Translations under genes and position numbers: made by a program
Notes under the pieces: generated by a model
The model's input: the letters and a program-made list of their open reading frames with translations, nothing else
Database searches by the model: none
Told to the model about the DNA's origin: nothing
From: Cinclus cinclus
Taxonomy: Eukaryota > Chordata > Aves > Passeriformes > Cinclidae
Direction of reading: 5' to 3'
Length of the DNA stretch: 64,000 nt
Assembly: GCF_963662255.1 (NCBI RefSeq)
Contig: NC_085052.1
Location: 13,243,151-13,307,150 of the forward strand
In this document: positions 1-28,100 of the stretch, one piece after another
How positions within the stretch are numbered: position 1 is the first letter of the stretch
Layout of the letters: each line of letters begins with the position of its first letter

Positions 1-15
1 TGCCCACCCTCTTAC

Positions 16-8132
<8,117 letters not shown>

Positions 8133-8161
8133 AGCTCTGGTAGGAAGGTTAGCAGAAATTG

Positions 8162-9300
8162 CTAAAGATAGATAAGAAAGAGCAGGGCTGCTTAGATCTT
8201 AGCTAATCCCAACTCAAGATTCACTCATGTTGCTCACTGTCTTTGTTGTTCTAAAGTTTGTTGTTGTTGCCTTCCAAAAATGCTCAGCCTGAGCGAGGCA
8301 ACCAGAATCAAGAATTGCAGCCCACAAGCTCAGAAAAACCAAAAGCCACTTAACCCTGCCTGAATGTCTTAGAAACCTCTACAGCTGAGTTCTTACAATG
8401 GAAAGCATTCTATATGTTAACATTTTAGAGCTCCTATCTACTCAGCCTAAAGAAGCAACTTTATTCCTCAGGTATTTCTTAAGCACAGTCCCAAAAGGGA
8501 AACACTTCTGCCAGAGATGAAATCCAGTCACCTATGAGATAAAACACTGAGTGACACTGTTTCACACAGTCACAAGAGGAAAACTCCCAATTTGGCTTCA
8601 CTTGGAAACAGCAAATTACTAAAGATTAAACGGCCAAGTTCAATAGGGGTATAACTGTAACTTTACCATGACAAGCTTTGCAAATGCAAACTTTAGAGCT
8701 TCAGTTACCAGGATACAAGGAAGCTCAGTTTTCTGTAGTCCAAACAAGCCCTGAACCACTGAATTCTAAGAGCCCCGTCCACGTGGCTGCAGTGCTGAGT
8801 GAACACCAGCCAGGTTTCCTCTCTGTGCAGCACTCTGAGTTTCTCTCAGAGTTCTCACACACAGTCCAGCACAAACCTATCCTACCAAACCTGGAAAAGC
8901 TGAAAATTGTCCCATCTGGCCATGGCTTCTTGTTATGGTCACCTTCTCATCTGAGCAGTAAACATATTCCTCTGAAGACAAACCCAGAGCTCGACTTGCT
9001 TCTGCAAAGAGTTCAGCTCTATGGGAACAGAAACCCTACTACGTTTCTAAAACTCACCTTCGCTGAAACGTTTCAGTTTTCAGGTCTTCGTTTAGACCAA
9101 AATGAAAAAAAAAAAAAAAAAAAGGAAAAAAAAAGCCCTCAGGAAACAGTAATGCTTTCTATTAGATAAAGAAAAAACCCTAAAGCCCGAGAAGGTCCTG
9201 GGTGCCCAAATACATTCCAGCGCTCGGAAGTGTGTTTCTGCAGGCTGTATTTGAACTCCTATAAACCACAGCGACGCGCCGGGCACCAAACCTGCCTTGC
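8162..9300 (-). other. POLL 5' intron (non-coding), with A-rich tract
   Basis: This lies between the exon carrying the POLL start codon and the CpG-rich promoter, and most likely is intron 1 of POLL. A simple A-rich tract occupies 9104-9133. A 163-codon plus-strand open frame (8678-9169) runs through that tract; it resembles no protein I know. Confidence 0.55.
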
Positions 9301-9519
9301 CAGCCTCCTCAGGCCGTGAAGGTTTCAAGGCCACCAACCCGGGGCCGGCAGCACGCACAACCTCGGGGGCAAGATAGCCCCCCCCCGAGACCTCGTGGCT
9401 GTGCCCAGGGGAGCCGAGGGAAGGGAGGAGCCGAGGGGCGCGCAGCTGGAGTGGGGAAGGGCCCCGAAGGAGAGCGAGGCCGGGCCGCGCCCGGGCAGGG
9501 CCGCGCTCGCTCGGCCGGG

Positions 9520-9535
9520 CCGGAAGCGCTTCCGG
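9520..9535. promoter_or_regulatory. Palindromic double ETS site
   Basis: CCGGAAGCGCTTCCGG is a perfect palindrome with two convergent CCGGAA cores. ETS factors such as GABPA commonly bind such cores in CpG-island promoters. A further CGGAAG lies at 9544-9549. Confidence 0.7.
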
Positions 9536-9556
9536 GCGGCGGGCGGAAGTTTCCGC

Positions 9557-9570
9557 GTTGCCGCGGCGAC
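9557..9570 (-). promoter_or_regulatory. X-box (RFX-type site) at DPCD
   Basis: Read on the minus strand, GTCGCCGCGGCAAC fits the X-box consensus GTNRCC-N2-RGYAAC with no mismatch. It ends 13 bases before the DPCD ATG. RFX factors use such sites to drive cilia genes, which suits DPCD. Confidence 0.55.
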
Positions 9571-9582
9571 GGCGCGGCCGCC

Positions 9583-16678
<7,096 letters not shown>

Positions 16679-16752
16679 GCAGTGGCTGCCAAGAGGTTGA
16701 GGTGAGGGGCAGCTCTCTGGCACAGCTTCATGGTGTTTATTTTGCCTTATCT

Positions 16753-16758
16753 AATAAA
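16753..16758 (+). terminator. DPCD polyadenylation signal
   Basis: AATAAA 75 bases after the DPCD stop codon, giving a very short 3' UTR. Cleavage is expected about 10-30 bases downstream. Confidence 0.85.
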
Positions 16759-16779
16759 AATGAGTTCTGTTTTTAATAG

Positions 16780-18385
16780 AGCCATTTGAAGGAATCTCTG
16801 TAAGTCTAGGAAGACAGCAGGACACTTGACCTGTCTGCTGCCTGGCCTGCTGATTTATGCAGACATTTCATAAAACCATAGAATAGTTTGTGTTGGAAAG
16901 GACCTTAAAGATCCTCTAGTTCTAACCTCACTGTCATGGGCAGGGACACCTTATGCTAGACCAGACTGCTCAAAGCCCCATCCAACCTGGCCTGGAACAT
17001 TTCCAGGTATAGAATGATCCTTCTATGAATTGTGGGAAGCTGTAGTAGCAAAGGAAGCACACCACCTCCACAACCAGCAGCCCTGCCCCCATCCAACATG
17101 ACACCTTGAGAATTCCCCATCTGCCACCATTACTGAAGGCAGTAATGTTTAGAAAACAAGAACTCCCTCCTCACACCCGTTACTTGCCTGGGATGTGCTT
17201 GGAAGCAGCTCCCTCCTGTGCAGTTATGCAGCTCTTCCATGCAGTCAGAAGGATGCTCTGGTGACTTTGGTATCTCTGCAAACAGCATCAATGTTTAGAC
17301 TTGAGTGGGCACAGCCTATGAAACAGGGTAAAGAGGAAGACATGCAGCTGCTTCCTTAGTGCCAGCCATCCACAAGGTGACAGGGCTCTGCAGAGCACAG
17401 GAACCAATGTGCAGCTGCCTCCATTTGCATGGCACAGAGGGGAAGCAGTGGCTAGGCCACTGGCCAGCTAAGCAGCAGCAGATGCCCACCCTTCTGTGAA
17501 GGCACAAACATGGCCCCTTGCACACCTCACTGCACAGGGACAACCCCAACACTGCTGGTTTATCAACTCCTCTCCAACAGCCATCCCCTTGCTTAGATTT
17601 TTGAATGTTGTTCCGTCCCTCTTCATACTTAAAACAGTTACTATCCAAGCAAACCCTGCCTTCAAATGAGCTGCTCATGGGCTCCTAGCACAGCTCCTCT
17701 GATGAGGCTGCTTTCAAACCATGACAATTCCTTAGACTTCGGGGCTCCAACAAACATATTCCTCCAATTCTGGTGCATCACAAGGAAAGAGCAGCCTCTT
17801 GACAGTGGACATGAATATACTAAGTTCTAACAAAGTACTATGCTGAGTGGCTCACCCTAGAAGTGCTCTCATTTTGTGATAAAAACCTCTCCTTTACCTA
17901 TCCAGGATACCCAAACTCAACCAATTGGGTTCCCACACTTCCTTCCCCAAGGAAACCCAGACACAAGACATCACTGTATTCTCACAACACATTATCTACA
18001 TCCAGTCAGACAGCACAGAGCACACTGAACGCTATCGTTGTTCAGAGACCCACATCAGGTTCAGAAGAATGACACAAAAAGGAGCAGAGCCCACTGAAAT
18101 GTGCCTGCAGGGTCCCAGTAAATCACATCCAGGTGTTCATAGTAGTCTGGTTTGCTGCTTCATTATGCAGGCACCAAATGAGCCACAGGTCATACTTTTT
18201 GAATTGTTTGAAAAAATGACAGGAGATCCAAGCTCCCAAGAACTGCCTTCAATGCAGCAGTGTCACAGGGTGTAGCCAGGGAGAGAGATGTATTAGACAT
18301 AGAGACAGCATGTGAAAATAGGTCCAACCTCCCCCACCCACCCATCCACAGCCCCTTCAGAACCTGAAACAAAACATACAATCTC
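16780..18385. other. Convergent intergenic region between DPCD and FBXW4
   Basis: About 1.6 kb between the two polyadenylation signals. Apart from the CR1 fragment at its left end, I see no gene, RNA or repeat in it. Confidence 0.6.
16868..17012 (-). mobile_element. CR1 LINE 3' fragment
   Basis: Starts with CATAAAACCATAGAATAG and continues with the GTTGGAAAGGACCTTAAAGA and CAAAGCCCCATCCAACCTGG wording of avian CR1 elements, read as the reverse complement of the CR1 3' end. It is 5'-truncated, as nearly all CR1 copies are, and lies between the convergent ends of DPCD and FBXW4. Confidence 0.88.
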
Positions 18386-19023
18386 TTTTGTTTCTTTTCA
18401 GTTTTATTTAGCAAAACACGATCCTTACAGCCCTGCCAAGTGCATAGCCTGACCTGATGGCCAGCTTGGGGAGGCACACTGAAAGCAGGGCTGGCTCTGC
18501 CTTTTAGCTCAATTGTTGCTCTTGTCTGTGAAGGACAACACAAGCAGCTGTCAGAACAGCAAGTTAAGAAAAAAGGTGGGCCTTGCTCCAGGCACCTTTC
18601 CACCAAATCAGTCCACCCCACACACAGCCTAATCTTGCTTCACATGCTTAGAACTTGGCTGATCTCAAACAGACCAGCACACAGCTGATGGGTCATCCTG
18701 GCACAACTTGCCTCTCAAATGATATATCCACAGGAAAATAAAAGGAAGGAAAAAGAAAAAAAAAAGGAACACAGTTAATAAAATAATTCATGACTTGCAC
18801 AAAATAAAAAGGGTAAAGGACAACTGACCTATTCTTTTCAATAACAGGCAGGTAAGGTTGAGAAAGTTTGGCCCTTTGTACACTCTTTGTTGTAGCTTTC
18901 TGGAAGGCAAAATAGTCCCTTCAGAAGCCTTGTGGGCCTTTCTCACCTCTCCTGCCCTGCAATTCCCTGAGCCAAGTGTCAGCTCTGCTGAGCTGGGGTC
19001 ACCAAAAGCAGCTGTGGTGCCCT
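18385..19023 (-). other. FBXW4 3' UTR
   Basis: From the stop codon to the first AATAAA on the minus strand. No coding content. The 3' boundary is inferred from the signal only. Confidence 0.65.
18403..18408 (-). terminator. FBXW4 polyadenylation signal
   Basis: AATAAA on the minus strand (TTTATT on the plus strand), about 620 bases after the stop codon. A plus-strand TTTTCTTTTC-like tract flanks it. Confidence 0.7.
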
Positions 19024-19140
19024 TCACGAGGCAGTGAAGTCCAGGACGTGCAGGGCTGATGCCAGGGCAGCATACAGGTGGGTGGTACTGAAACGAAGGC
19101 AGTACACTGGGCTGCTGGTGGGTGAAGACAGGTGAAAACT
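19024..19140 (-). CDS. FBXW4: FBXW4 terminal coding exon with stop
   Basis: 38 codons plus TGA: SFHLSSPTSSPVYCLRFSTT then HLYAALASALHVLDFTAS. Matches the human terminus SPVYCLRLTTKHLYAALSYNLHVLDF. Acceptor TTTTTTGCAG. Confidence 0.95.
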   Translation of the reverse strand, partial: SFHLSSPTSSPVYCLRFSTTHLYAALASALHVLDFTAS

Positions 19141-22100
19141 CTGCAAAAAACAGGAGAATCAATCTTTCAGAGACGAGGTCAGCCCAAAGACACTGCCTGG
19201 TGTTACAGATCCAAAGGCTGAGATGTCTGAGTAAAACAGGTTTTCCCTGCATATAGGTTAGGTTTACCATGGTGGACTAGCCCCAAAGACAACCCAGCAG
19301 CCCCTCTTTCTTTGTCCCACAAGGCATGTGCACTGGGCTGCCACAGAACAGCTGAGAAGCTCTGCTGCTGCCCAGTCTCCCACCAGTGCTCACCTGCAGG
19401 CACCGAGTCTGCCGCTTATCCCAGAGGCGCACCACACCATAGTAGGAAGAGCCGCTGGCAATCATATGGTTCTTATCACTCCTTATGCAGTACAGGGCAC
19501 TATCGTGGGGCTCTTCCCACTCCTGGATGCACTTCCTGCAAGGGTAACACAAAGCAGAGCAGGGCTGAGCCTCCACTCCTCCATCCACTTTGCCAGAAGG
19601 AGCTAATTCAGTGAGAGCCGAGTTCCCAGACACTGCACAAGGACAGTCCAAGAGCCTTGTGTGAGCCCCAGATGCCAGCAGGGCAGGCTCACCTGGTGCT
19701 GGTCCGTATATCCCAGTAGCGGATGTAGGTGTCATACCCACAAGAAAGGAGAAGGGAGGGTGTTTCGTAGAACACATCCAGGACTCCAGCTCCACGGTGG
19801 AAGTCAGTCCCTAAACAGGTCAACAGCTGACCACTGCAATGAAACATATTAGGGAAAGAGTCATTCAGAGCAAAAAGCCCTTCCAGTTCAGCTGGCCAGA
19901 GAAGAGATGGTGTCACAGAAGTCTTCCAGATCTCATTTCTGTGATATAACAGAATACAAAAGCCCGCACAGTCTTCCTCTCCCACCCCTAGCTTCTATTA
20001 CTGGTTGGGCCACTAACCATGAAGAGTGTCATGAAGGGCGACCAGCAGGAGTCCCAGCTGAAAGAAGAAGAGCCAAGATACAGGTGCAGCTGACCTCCAG
20101 CAGAATGGGATCCTCTTCCCTGGGAGAAGTGACCAGTATTCTGAATTATATGGTCTCACTTCCATAGGAGACAACTCCCAGTTTAGTCAGACTCCAAATA
20201 ATCTGCAAAAGCCATTTACCTGTTCAATTCCATCCCATACTCTGTCCTTCAAAATACTGTCCACTGGATTATTTCCCTAGATCTTTGACACACAGCACAG
20301 ATCCACAGGCAAATCAGACTTTCCCAACCCAGTATGCCATGAGCGCTCTCCTCAATCCCCTCCAGTTACACCACATTCTACAAACATCATAGCTGGGGCT
20401 GAACGTGACAGGTCAAAAGCAACCACCCCAATTATGCTCTGGAGATGACCTTCCAAAGGCTATATTTTTCTCCTTTTTTTGACCCTTTTCTCATTTTTAA
20501 TTCCTTGCTTGCAGTGAAAGAGCAAAAGCAAGATCTCAATGAAGCTCTATGCTGGGTGCTTTGTGGTGGTATCCCTCTGCTGCTTGTTCACGTTCAGAAC
20601 CAGCAGCAAGCAGACCAGGTGGGTGGTGCCTGGTGAGGTCCTGCTCTGCCAGACTTCAAGAAGAAGTTTGAGCCTCTTCCTGGGTCACACGGAATTACAT
20701 CAGGTGCATTGCACAGCCTGTCCCAGTGTCATTCCACCTGCTGCAACAGCCAGTGATATTCCGACATCATAGACTCTTGGGAATGGAGTGGACAATCTGC
20801 CCAGCTGCTTGAAATGGCCACTTACTGCAAACCCTCCTTTTTTTTCCTTCTTCTTCTCCTCACACACTCCACAACAAAAATGCTGGACACAATAAAACTT
20901 GAAGCACCTGCTTTTCAAATTCTGCTACATGGCCACCCCTCTCCAATAGCCTCCTGGTTCTCAGGACAATGAAGCAGTCCTGAAAGCCAACAGCACGGAT
21001 CCCGCAGTGGGGTCATTCTCAGCATCTCGCTCCATTATTTTGTTACATTCTGCTCCTTGATCCAGCATCACACAGTTCTGAGGCACATCGCCAAATGCCT
21101 TAATTCTGTCTGTAATCTGGGCTAAAGCCCTCGTCGGGGGATAAAGACCACACAAAAGGAGAAATAGAGTCCTGGGAGATGTTAAAACAAGTAAACACCT
21201 TTGTGTCAGGAGAGAGAAATCGCTGATAAAGCAGATTAGCGCCTCGAGCCCTGGTGTCCCCAGATCAGAAGGCGAGCCCTGGCCGATCTTTGCAGCCAGC
21301 ACGCTTCTATGATCACAGAGCTGGCGGCATGCTGGGGCCAGCCTGTTTCCCCACAGTCACTCTCCAAAGAGCAGATTATGTAGAATAACAATTTCTTTGT
21401 GGTGGTGTAATTCCCTCCGTGACCGTGGCTGTGGGCAGCTACATTGGACCTTGATGCCAGGGCCCTAGCAACCATTTAGAGAGGCCAACCAGCCCTAGCA
21501 ATGGCCCCCCCATGCAAACCTCTCGGACAAGTTTTAACATCAAGTGCATGAATTAATCCCCCCCAACATGAATCCAGGGGTGCTGGCTTATTGGACTTTG
21601 TGCTTCTCCAGGCAAGGGATCGAGGGGATTCCAGGCTTCAGCCCTTTGCAATCTTCTCACAATACATTAACCCTTGGAAGGTTACTTGTAAACCAACCCA
21701 GCAGCAATTCTACATCGGTCTGTGGGTTGAGAGGTTGAAGCACTCATGGTTTGAGCACAGTGAGCAAGAGCAGTGGGGTTTGGTTGGCACAGATGGGTCA
21801 TCAGATCCATTATGGAGTGAGACATGGATGGACATGAGTGCTCTGGCACTCCTTTGCCCTTGCAAGCACACAGATCCCCTCCATATGCCATTCTGCAAAG
21901 CCAGCAGGACAAATGGACATGCACACAGCCCTTATTAAGGCTTCTGCAAAACCTCCTTTATCGTATGGCCCAGAGTTGTAAAACATACAATAGAGCTATG
22001 TGGAGGAGTCAGCTGTTCTCCCAGACAAGAATCCTTGGAATACCTGTGAGATGCATAAGGGGCCAGACTGCCCAACTGACAGAGTCTTCTGCCAATTGCT

Positions 22101-25100
22101 CAGACAGGAGCAAGGAGTTACTCCAAAGAGGTGAGCTACCCCAGCAAGCCCTAGGCAGCACCAGCAGTTTGGACCCTGAGTACCACCCAAATGCTTCACA
22201 CCCAGTGTTTCTCCATACCTTCACACCTCACTCCAGTGTCACCCAAGCACTTCAACAGAGTCACACCAATTTTCTTCCTTCAACTTACCCTTACATCCCA
22301 GGCAACAAAAATGAAAGAAAAGGCAACAAAAAAAGGGAGGAGAAAAGGACTGGCTTTTCTCTGTAGGCATAAAATGAGCACAGATACTTGCAAGTTACTT
22401 CAGCAAAGTAAACCTTGCTTTGCTGGTTTGTTAATCGGTTTGGTTCTCCTGGCCCAAGAACAGGTCAGCCAAAGCAGCTCTCAGGTGGGAGCTGCAGCCC
22501 CTGGAAACAGAAGCAGCTCTTTGGCAATTTACAGAGGCGATATGGTAGTTGCTACAGTGAAGCACTTGACCATCTGGCACCAGGGGAAAATTTACTGTGC
22601 TCCACACTGGGCACACAAACAAAACACCCATGTGTTCTGGCATGGGCATACGTTAGGTGAAAAAGATGCAGAACACGATTAGTATTTCCCCTTTATTCAG
22701 CAGATTAAGGTGTCTCTGGACAGATATCACCATGCCAGACTAGCTCTGTGTTGCCTGCAGCACAGACAGCCATGCTGAGCCCACGCTGGGAAGGGAATTC
22801 TGCCATCACAACTCTACCAGTCTTGGGATCACAAGTTAGTGCCCACAAATTGTCCACTATTGGTTATGCCAAATACTCCCTTCCCTCAAACCTCATACCT
22901 GAACAGCTTCCCCTTTCTTGGGAGCAAAACCCACAGCTAATTCTTAATAACCCATAAAGGATCAAGATAATCCATAAGCAGGCAACAGAATAGCAGCAGC
23001 TACACCAGCACATCACCAGTGGTTTCTAACAACTTAGAGGGACAGAAGATACTGTCTCCACGAGGGACAGAAAGAGATGGCATAGCTATCTTGGACCTTT
23101 TTCACTAGCACCAGCCAAGCACAGCAGGAAACAGCTGCCTTCTTTCCTTTGTGGTTCCTTTTTCACCGAAACACTTTTCAAATCCCAGGTAGGCTGATCC
23201 TCAGTCCTTCAGAGGCCCTGTCCTTGTTACAGGCTGTGAAGGTTAGTCAGGAAGTGTCTGTGAAGACCAAGTGAGACCAAACATGGAAGGGCCACACCAT
23301 CTCCCCACCCTGCCAAGGCCCTCCAGCAGCAGTAAGTAGCTGTTTTGTTCCCAGGCCATCTTCAGACAAGCAAGGTGTTTACCTGTGCAGATGGTTGGAG
23401 CTTTGCTTGTCTTTGTACTGAACAGCCTGAACAGATAGTGCCCAAGTTCACTCCCAGTGCTGGGTGGCACAAACAGGAACAACTCTGCACCAATGGAGCT
23501 CTGTGAGGCAGAATCATAAATGTGACAGTGCAAGTTTTCTGGAAAGACCAGTCTAGAGCAAGAGCTCTCAATTTCAGCACTTTAACCACAAACCACCCAG
23601 GCCAACGTGGCACCTACAAACACACAGGTAAGCCTCCAGTGTTGAGGAACCTCATAATATTCCTAATTTTTCATACTTTCTGTTAAGCATCTGGACAGAC
23701 TGAATAATATTGGCAGTAATCCAGTACCAGCCCACAAGGAACACAGCCAGAGCAAATCCAGCAGCCTGTTTCATCCCTAGCACAGGAAAGCTGTGCTAGC
23801 ACTAGGCTCCAGACTCCTTGGTGGTAGAACAAGATGTTTAAACCAAGTCCATGTGCCTGGTAAATGCATCCAACTGATGAGACTAACAATGAAAGGCATT
23901 TTGTTCAGACACTATAGACAATCCTTTGATTCATCTCAATAAATTTCCAAGTTCTTCAAGACTTCTAAAAATTACTTTTAAAATCAGGTATTTGTTTGGG
24001 ATTTCCACACGTCACCTTTTCCTTTCCATGCAAGAAATCTAGCCATGAGCATAGCTCTCCTGATACCTCCAGAAGACAGGCAGTCTGGAAACAAAGTGAA
24101 AGGAAGAAACAGTCTGGTCTCTTTAAGTTCTTTTTCTTTTTAAAAACATCTTCAAGTTCTATTCCTTCTCAATCACTAATATGAAGACAAAATAAGATCA
24201 GTCATGGCAGAGCGCAGGTAGTTACTTTCCAGATAATCCATGGGATGTTGCTTCACAGTCTCCCAACAGAGTTGCTTATACAGTCTCCCAAGCCACTGCA
24301 ACTATTTGTGTGGCCCTAAAAGCTCAGGATCTCCCTGAGATCTTTCTGATAGTCAGAGTCCAAAAGAAGTCTGTACCTACCTCCCTGGAAGCTGCCCATT
24401 TGCTGAGGCTCTTGCCCAGCTGTCTCCTGTATGCAAGAACTACACTCCAAAAGCTGGGATGAAACATTTTTCTCCCTGGCCTCAATTTCTGGTGATCCTA
24501 ATTCACTAGAACTGATATTATATAAATATGCAAACTCTAGGAAACTGCTGAATTTTGAACATCTGTTGAAAACAGAGATGTGCAAAACTGAGGACAATTC
24601 ATTTGCTCTGGAATCCTCATCTGTAAACTGTGATCATCCATCAAAGAGGAGAATCTATTGCACATAAGCAGATGAATGACTATTCAGAAACCAAACAGAG
24701 CTCTAAACCATCATTTCAGCCCAAGTAACTATTTAAAACAAGACAGGTGGGAAGCATATACTTTAAAAAAAAAGTTATAAAGAGCGCTGTTCAGTTCCAA
24801 ACACTGGGGTATTTGATCTGAGTATCAAACAGAGAAAGGAAAACAAATCTATTTAAAAATAATTATCCCAAGTGCAGCATTTGCACAGTTTCTGTCACCC
24901 AATTAGGAGACTGCACCAAAACCAAAGGGAAGAGCTGACCTGCTTTCTCTTTCAGGTGCTTTGCAATAGCAGCTGAGGCACTGAGGAGATACAGCAACTA
25001 TGCTAAGAAAGGAAAGGCTTGATCAAACAACATCTGTACTGTACATATGGAGAAACACAGATCCTTGGCAAAGTAATTCTTCTATCCTACCCCAAAGTTG

Positions 25101-28100
25101 CTCCTGTATTTAGACCAGGCTATGAATTCCTGCAGCGAAGTGTGGGATTGGCTTGGGGAATTTTGAGGGAGCACCTCCAGGTGCAATGGCTCAGAGATGC
25201 TGTTTCAAATGATTTTCAGGGCAAATGCCCTTCTCTGATTCCTCAGTGCAGCTAAAGGGACCCAAGGCAGTAGGGGGGAAAGACACCAACAACGCTCTGA
25301 GATTGTGTTGAGGGGACAGACAGAAGAAGGAGTTTTGACTTCTTTTCTTCTGCTTTCTCTGAATTGGCCCACACACATTTTAAATGGTCCAATAAAAAGA
25401 TACAATTTCTTTACCTTTCCAGCTCTGGGACCCTGTGAGTTTTTGTTGTTCGGGTTCCCGTAAGGTTAAGTTCAGAGGATAAACTGACACATTGGGCTAT
25501 GGGAAAAAGCCAGTTTCTTCAAATAAAGCCACAACGGTGCAAAAGAGACCCTGCTGGGGCTTTTATTTGGGAAAACAAACAGAAATGGCACCAAGCCCTT
25601 CTGCTTTACGAACCAATTTAACTATAAAACCAATGTTCTCTCTCTCGGGGGTGAGGAGGGGAGAGAGACAGGACATGACAATAGTCCAAAACCTTGAGGG
25701 GGGAAAAAAAAAAAAGATAGGACAAAAAAGGTTGTCTATCCTCTTTTCTTTCTCGTCCATGGCTCCTTTTCTTAGCACACGTGTGTTCTTGTAAAAACGA
25801 TTAGATTGCAATTTGTATAACATGGTGACCCCCAAATTCAGACATTTAACCCCTTTTCTCTGCAAAGAATGTCAAGAATGTCTTCTCTGTCTTTCTTTCC
25901 AACAGGAGGAGTAGGGGGGAATTCTCAAACTGTGATTTCTTGGAGCAAGAGAAAAAGAGGGAGGCGAGGAAAAGAAGCAGGGAATTCTCAAAGCCTCTCG
26001 CCTTTCGCCCCACTTGTGTGGGAACAGGCGGCTGTATTGCTCCCTTTCTGGACAGAGCTCTGCAGGTCTCCTTTAGTGGGGAGACAAAAAATGGAGAGTC
26101 CAAATCAAAACAAAGCCATCTGTTTAAATGAGCTACCACTAGCCAGTGACAGAGGGGGTTCCTCATTCACTCCTTCCCATTCTTCTCTCTTGCCTCTGTT
26201 GATTCTCTCTCAACCCAGGGAAAAATAAAGATTACTTCTGCTTTGGCTCAGAGGGATGAAACTGATTGATGTGCTTGGAGTGTCTAGCCCCCACCCATGC
26301 TCTCTGATTGTTCAGGGCCTTGTAAAGTTGTCATAACTACACCTGAACAAGAGTTCAAAGGCCGCAGCATGTCCTGAACATGCACACATTCAAAAGGCAG
26401 GAGCTGGCCTCATGGTCCTTTCTAGTGAGACAGGGCCAAGACTGCCACAGGGAAGAAAGTATTTACAATAAACACCTGTATATTCCTCCTCTTGCAATGA
26501 TTTTACATTTAGGTTATTATGGATCAGAGCCCTCTTAACAAAAAGAACACAGAAGACACCCAGCCTGTGTGAGAGAGTTCAGAAACACAGTGTCACAAAA
26601 ACCAAAACCCAACCAGAAAACAGTAAAGAACAAGGCCTCAGTTTTGAGAAAACATGCATACCATAGGAATACATTACATAGACAAGACTGAGGCTATCCA
26701 TTATAGACAGGAGACAAAGTTCTGAACAAAACAAAGTCTTCTAAAAGGGACAGTCATCCAAGAAACCACCATTTAAGAGGCTCCCTGCACCAGCAAGCTT
26801 TCTCCAGAACAGACTCAAGCTGGCCATAGGCCTGGTGTCCTGCTTCCAACAACACTCAAGATATCAAGGTCTGGACTGGTCATTGTGATTTAAAACTGTG
26901 TTCAGCCAAGACAGAGATGCTGAGAAATAAATGCAAGTCTGAAAGGAATAGGAAGCCCCTTTCCCACAAAACGAGAGAGAAGTTTCCTTGGCAAAAAAAA
27001 TGATGCCTGGCATATGAACCTATAGAAAAGCAGGGCCTAACAGGGTATTCCACACCTACTGCATTTATTCTTCTGCTCCCCAAATCCTGTGAAACTGCTA
27101 TCAGTGACAGGATAATATTTGCTATTGCTTGTTTCTGCTCTTATTAGACATATGCACCCACTTCTCTGTGACTAGATAAATACAGTTTAAATGCCTGGGT
27201 GAAACAGACTCCCCACACTTCTTGAAATCAGTTACCTTTCCTTTTGATCTAGCAACTCCAGTTCTGAATATATGTGCTTCCTTCACCCAACAGCTCCTTT
27301 GGTGATTAAATTAGAGGGTCTCAAACTTGCATAAACCTTGGAGTTCAAAGCTGTGGAGAGGATACTCTTCTACAGGAATTATTTTCGAACACAACACTAA
27401 GAAGCCTTGAGCCAAGCTTCTACATTAAAAACTTTAATTGAAAACATTCAGCAAGACCTATAACCAAGAACTAGACCTACATATTCTCATTTCACTCATC
27501 TACTTACATACAATTAAAAAACTGCAGCACAACAGGAGACAAAGTCAAGAAGGACTGGATTTAACCAGGAAATCATCAGTAGTAATCAGCTGACCAGGGT
27601 GTTCAGTGCTATATGCTTCAACTCTCAGATTACACTTGCTGTTTACAACCAGTACAGGGAGCACAAATTTTAATTCTGTGGTCTCTGAAGAGCCACCAAA
27701 ATGGATGCAGATAAACATAAGCCAAAAGTTGAAAAGACAGCAACTCATTCTTGCCCCCTTCATGGCCCAGACAGATGCAACCTAGCAAGGGGCTCATGTA
27801 AACACACACTAGAGATACAGCAGCAGCACATTAGCATCAGTATACTTAGGATGGTAATACTCATGATGGATCTTGGAAAGAAAGAGCACAGTGCAATAGC
27901 ACCACAGGCAGAACAGATTACTAACCTGCTCAGCAGCTGCCTGGCTACCTGAGACTCCTCCCTAACCCTCTGCTGAGGGCTCCATCCATACACCTGAATC
28001 TCCCTTCCCCTCCACTCCCAAGTCACTCTCTTGTATCCTCTACCTCCCACATCCCCAAAACCTGCAGACATCAAAGGCACCTGCCTTGAACACCTGAAGA

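Noticed and set aside
8678..9169. 163-codon plus-strand open frame upstream of DPCD
   Set aside because: It lies in the POLL 5' intron, ends in a Lys run created by the A-rich tract, and resembles no known protein or splice pattern.
20020..20160. Possible extra exon between FBXW4 exons
   Set aside because: FBXW4 coding sequence is already continuous over the flanking exons in the human order, leaving no missing segment.
21824..22366. 180-codon plus-strand open frame
   Set aside because: Intronic to FBXW4 on the opposite strand, with low-complexity Lys/Glu/Arg end and no recognisable domain; consistent with chance.
25390..26250. Possible regulatory element in the FBXW4 12.4-kb intron
   Set aside because: Some CpGs are retained, but motif content is unremarkable and purine/pyrimidine bias dominates, so I did not list it as a feature.
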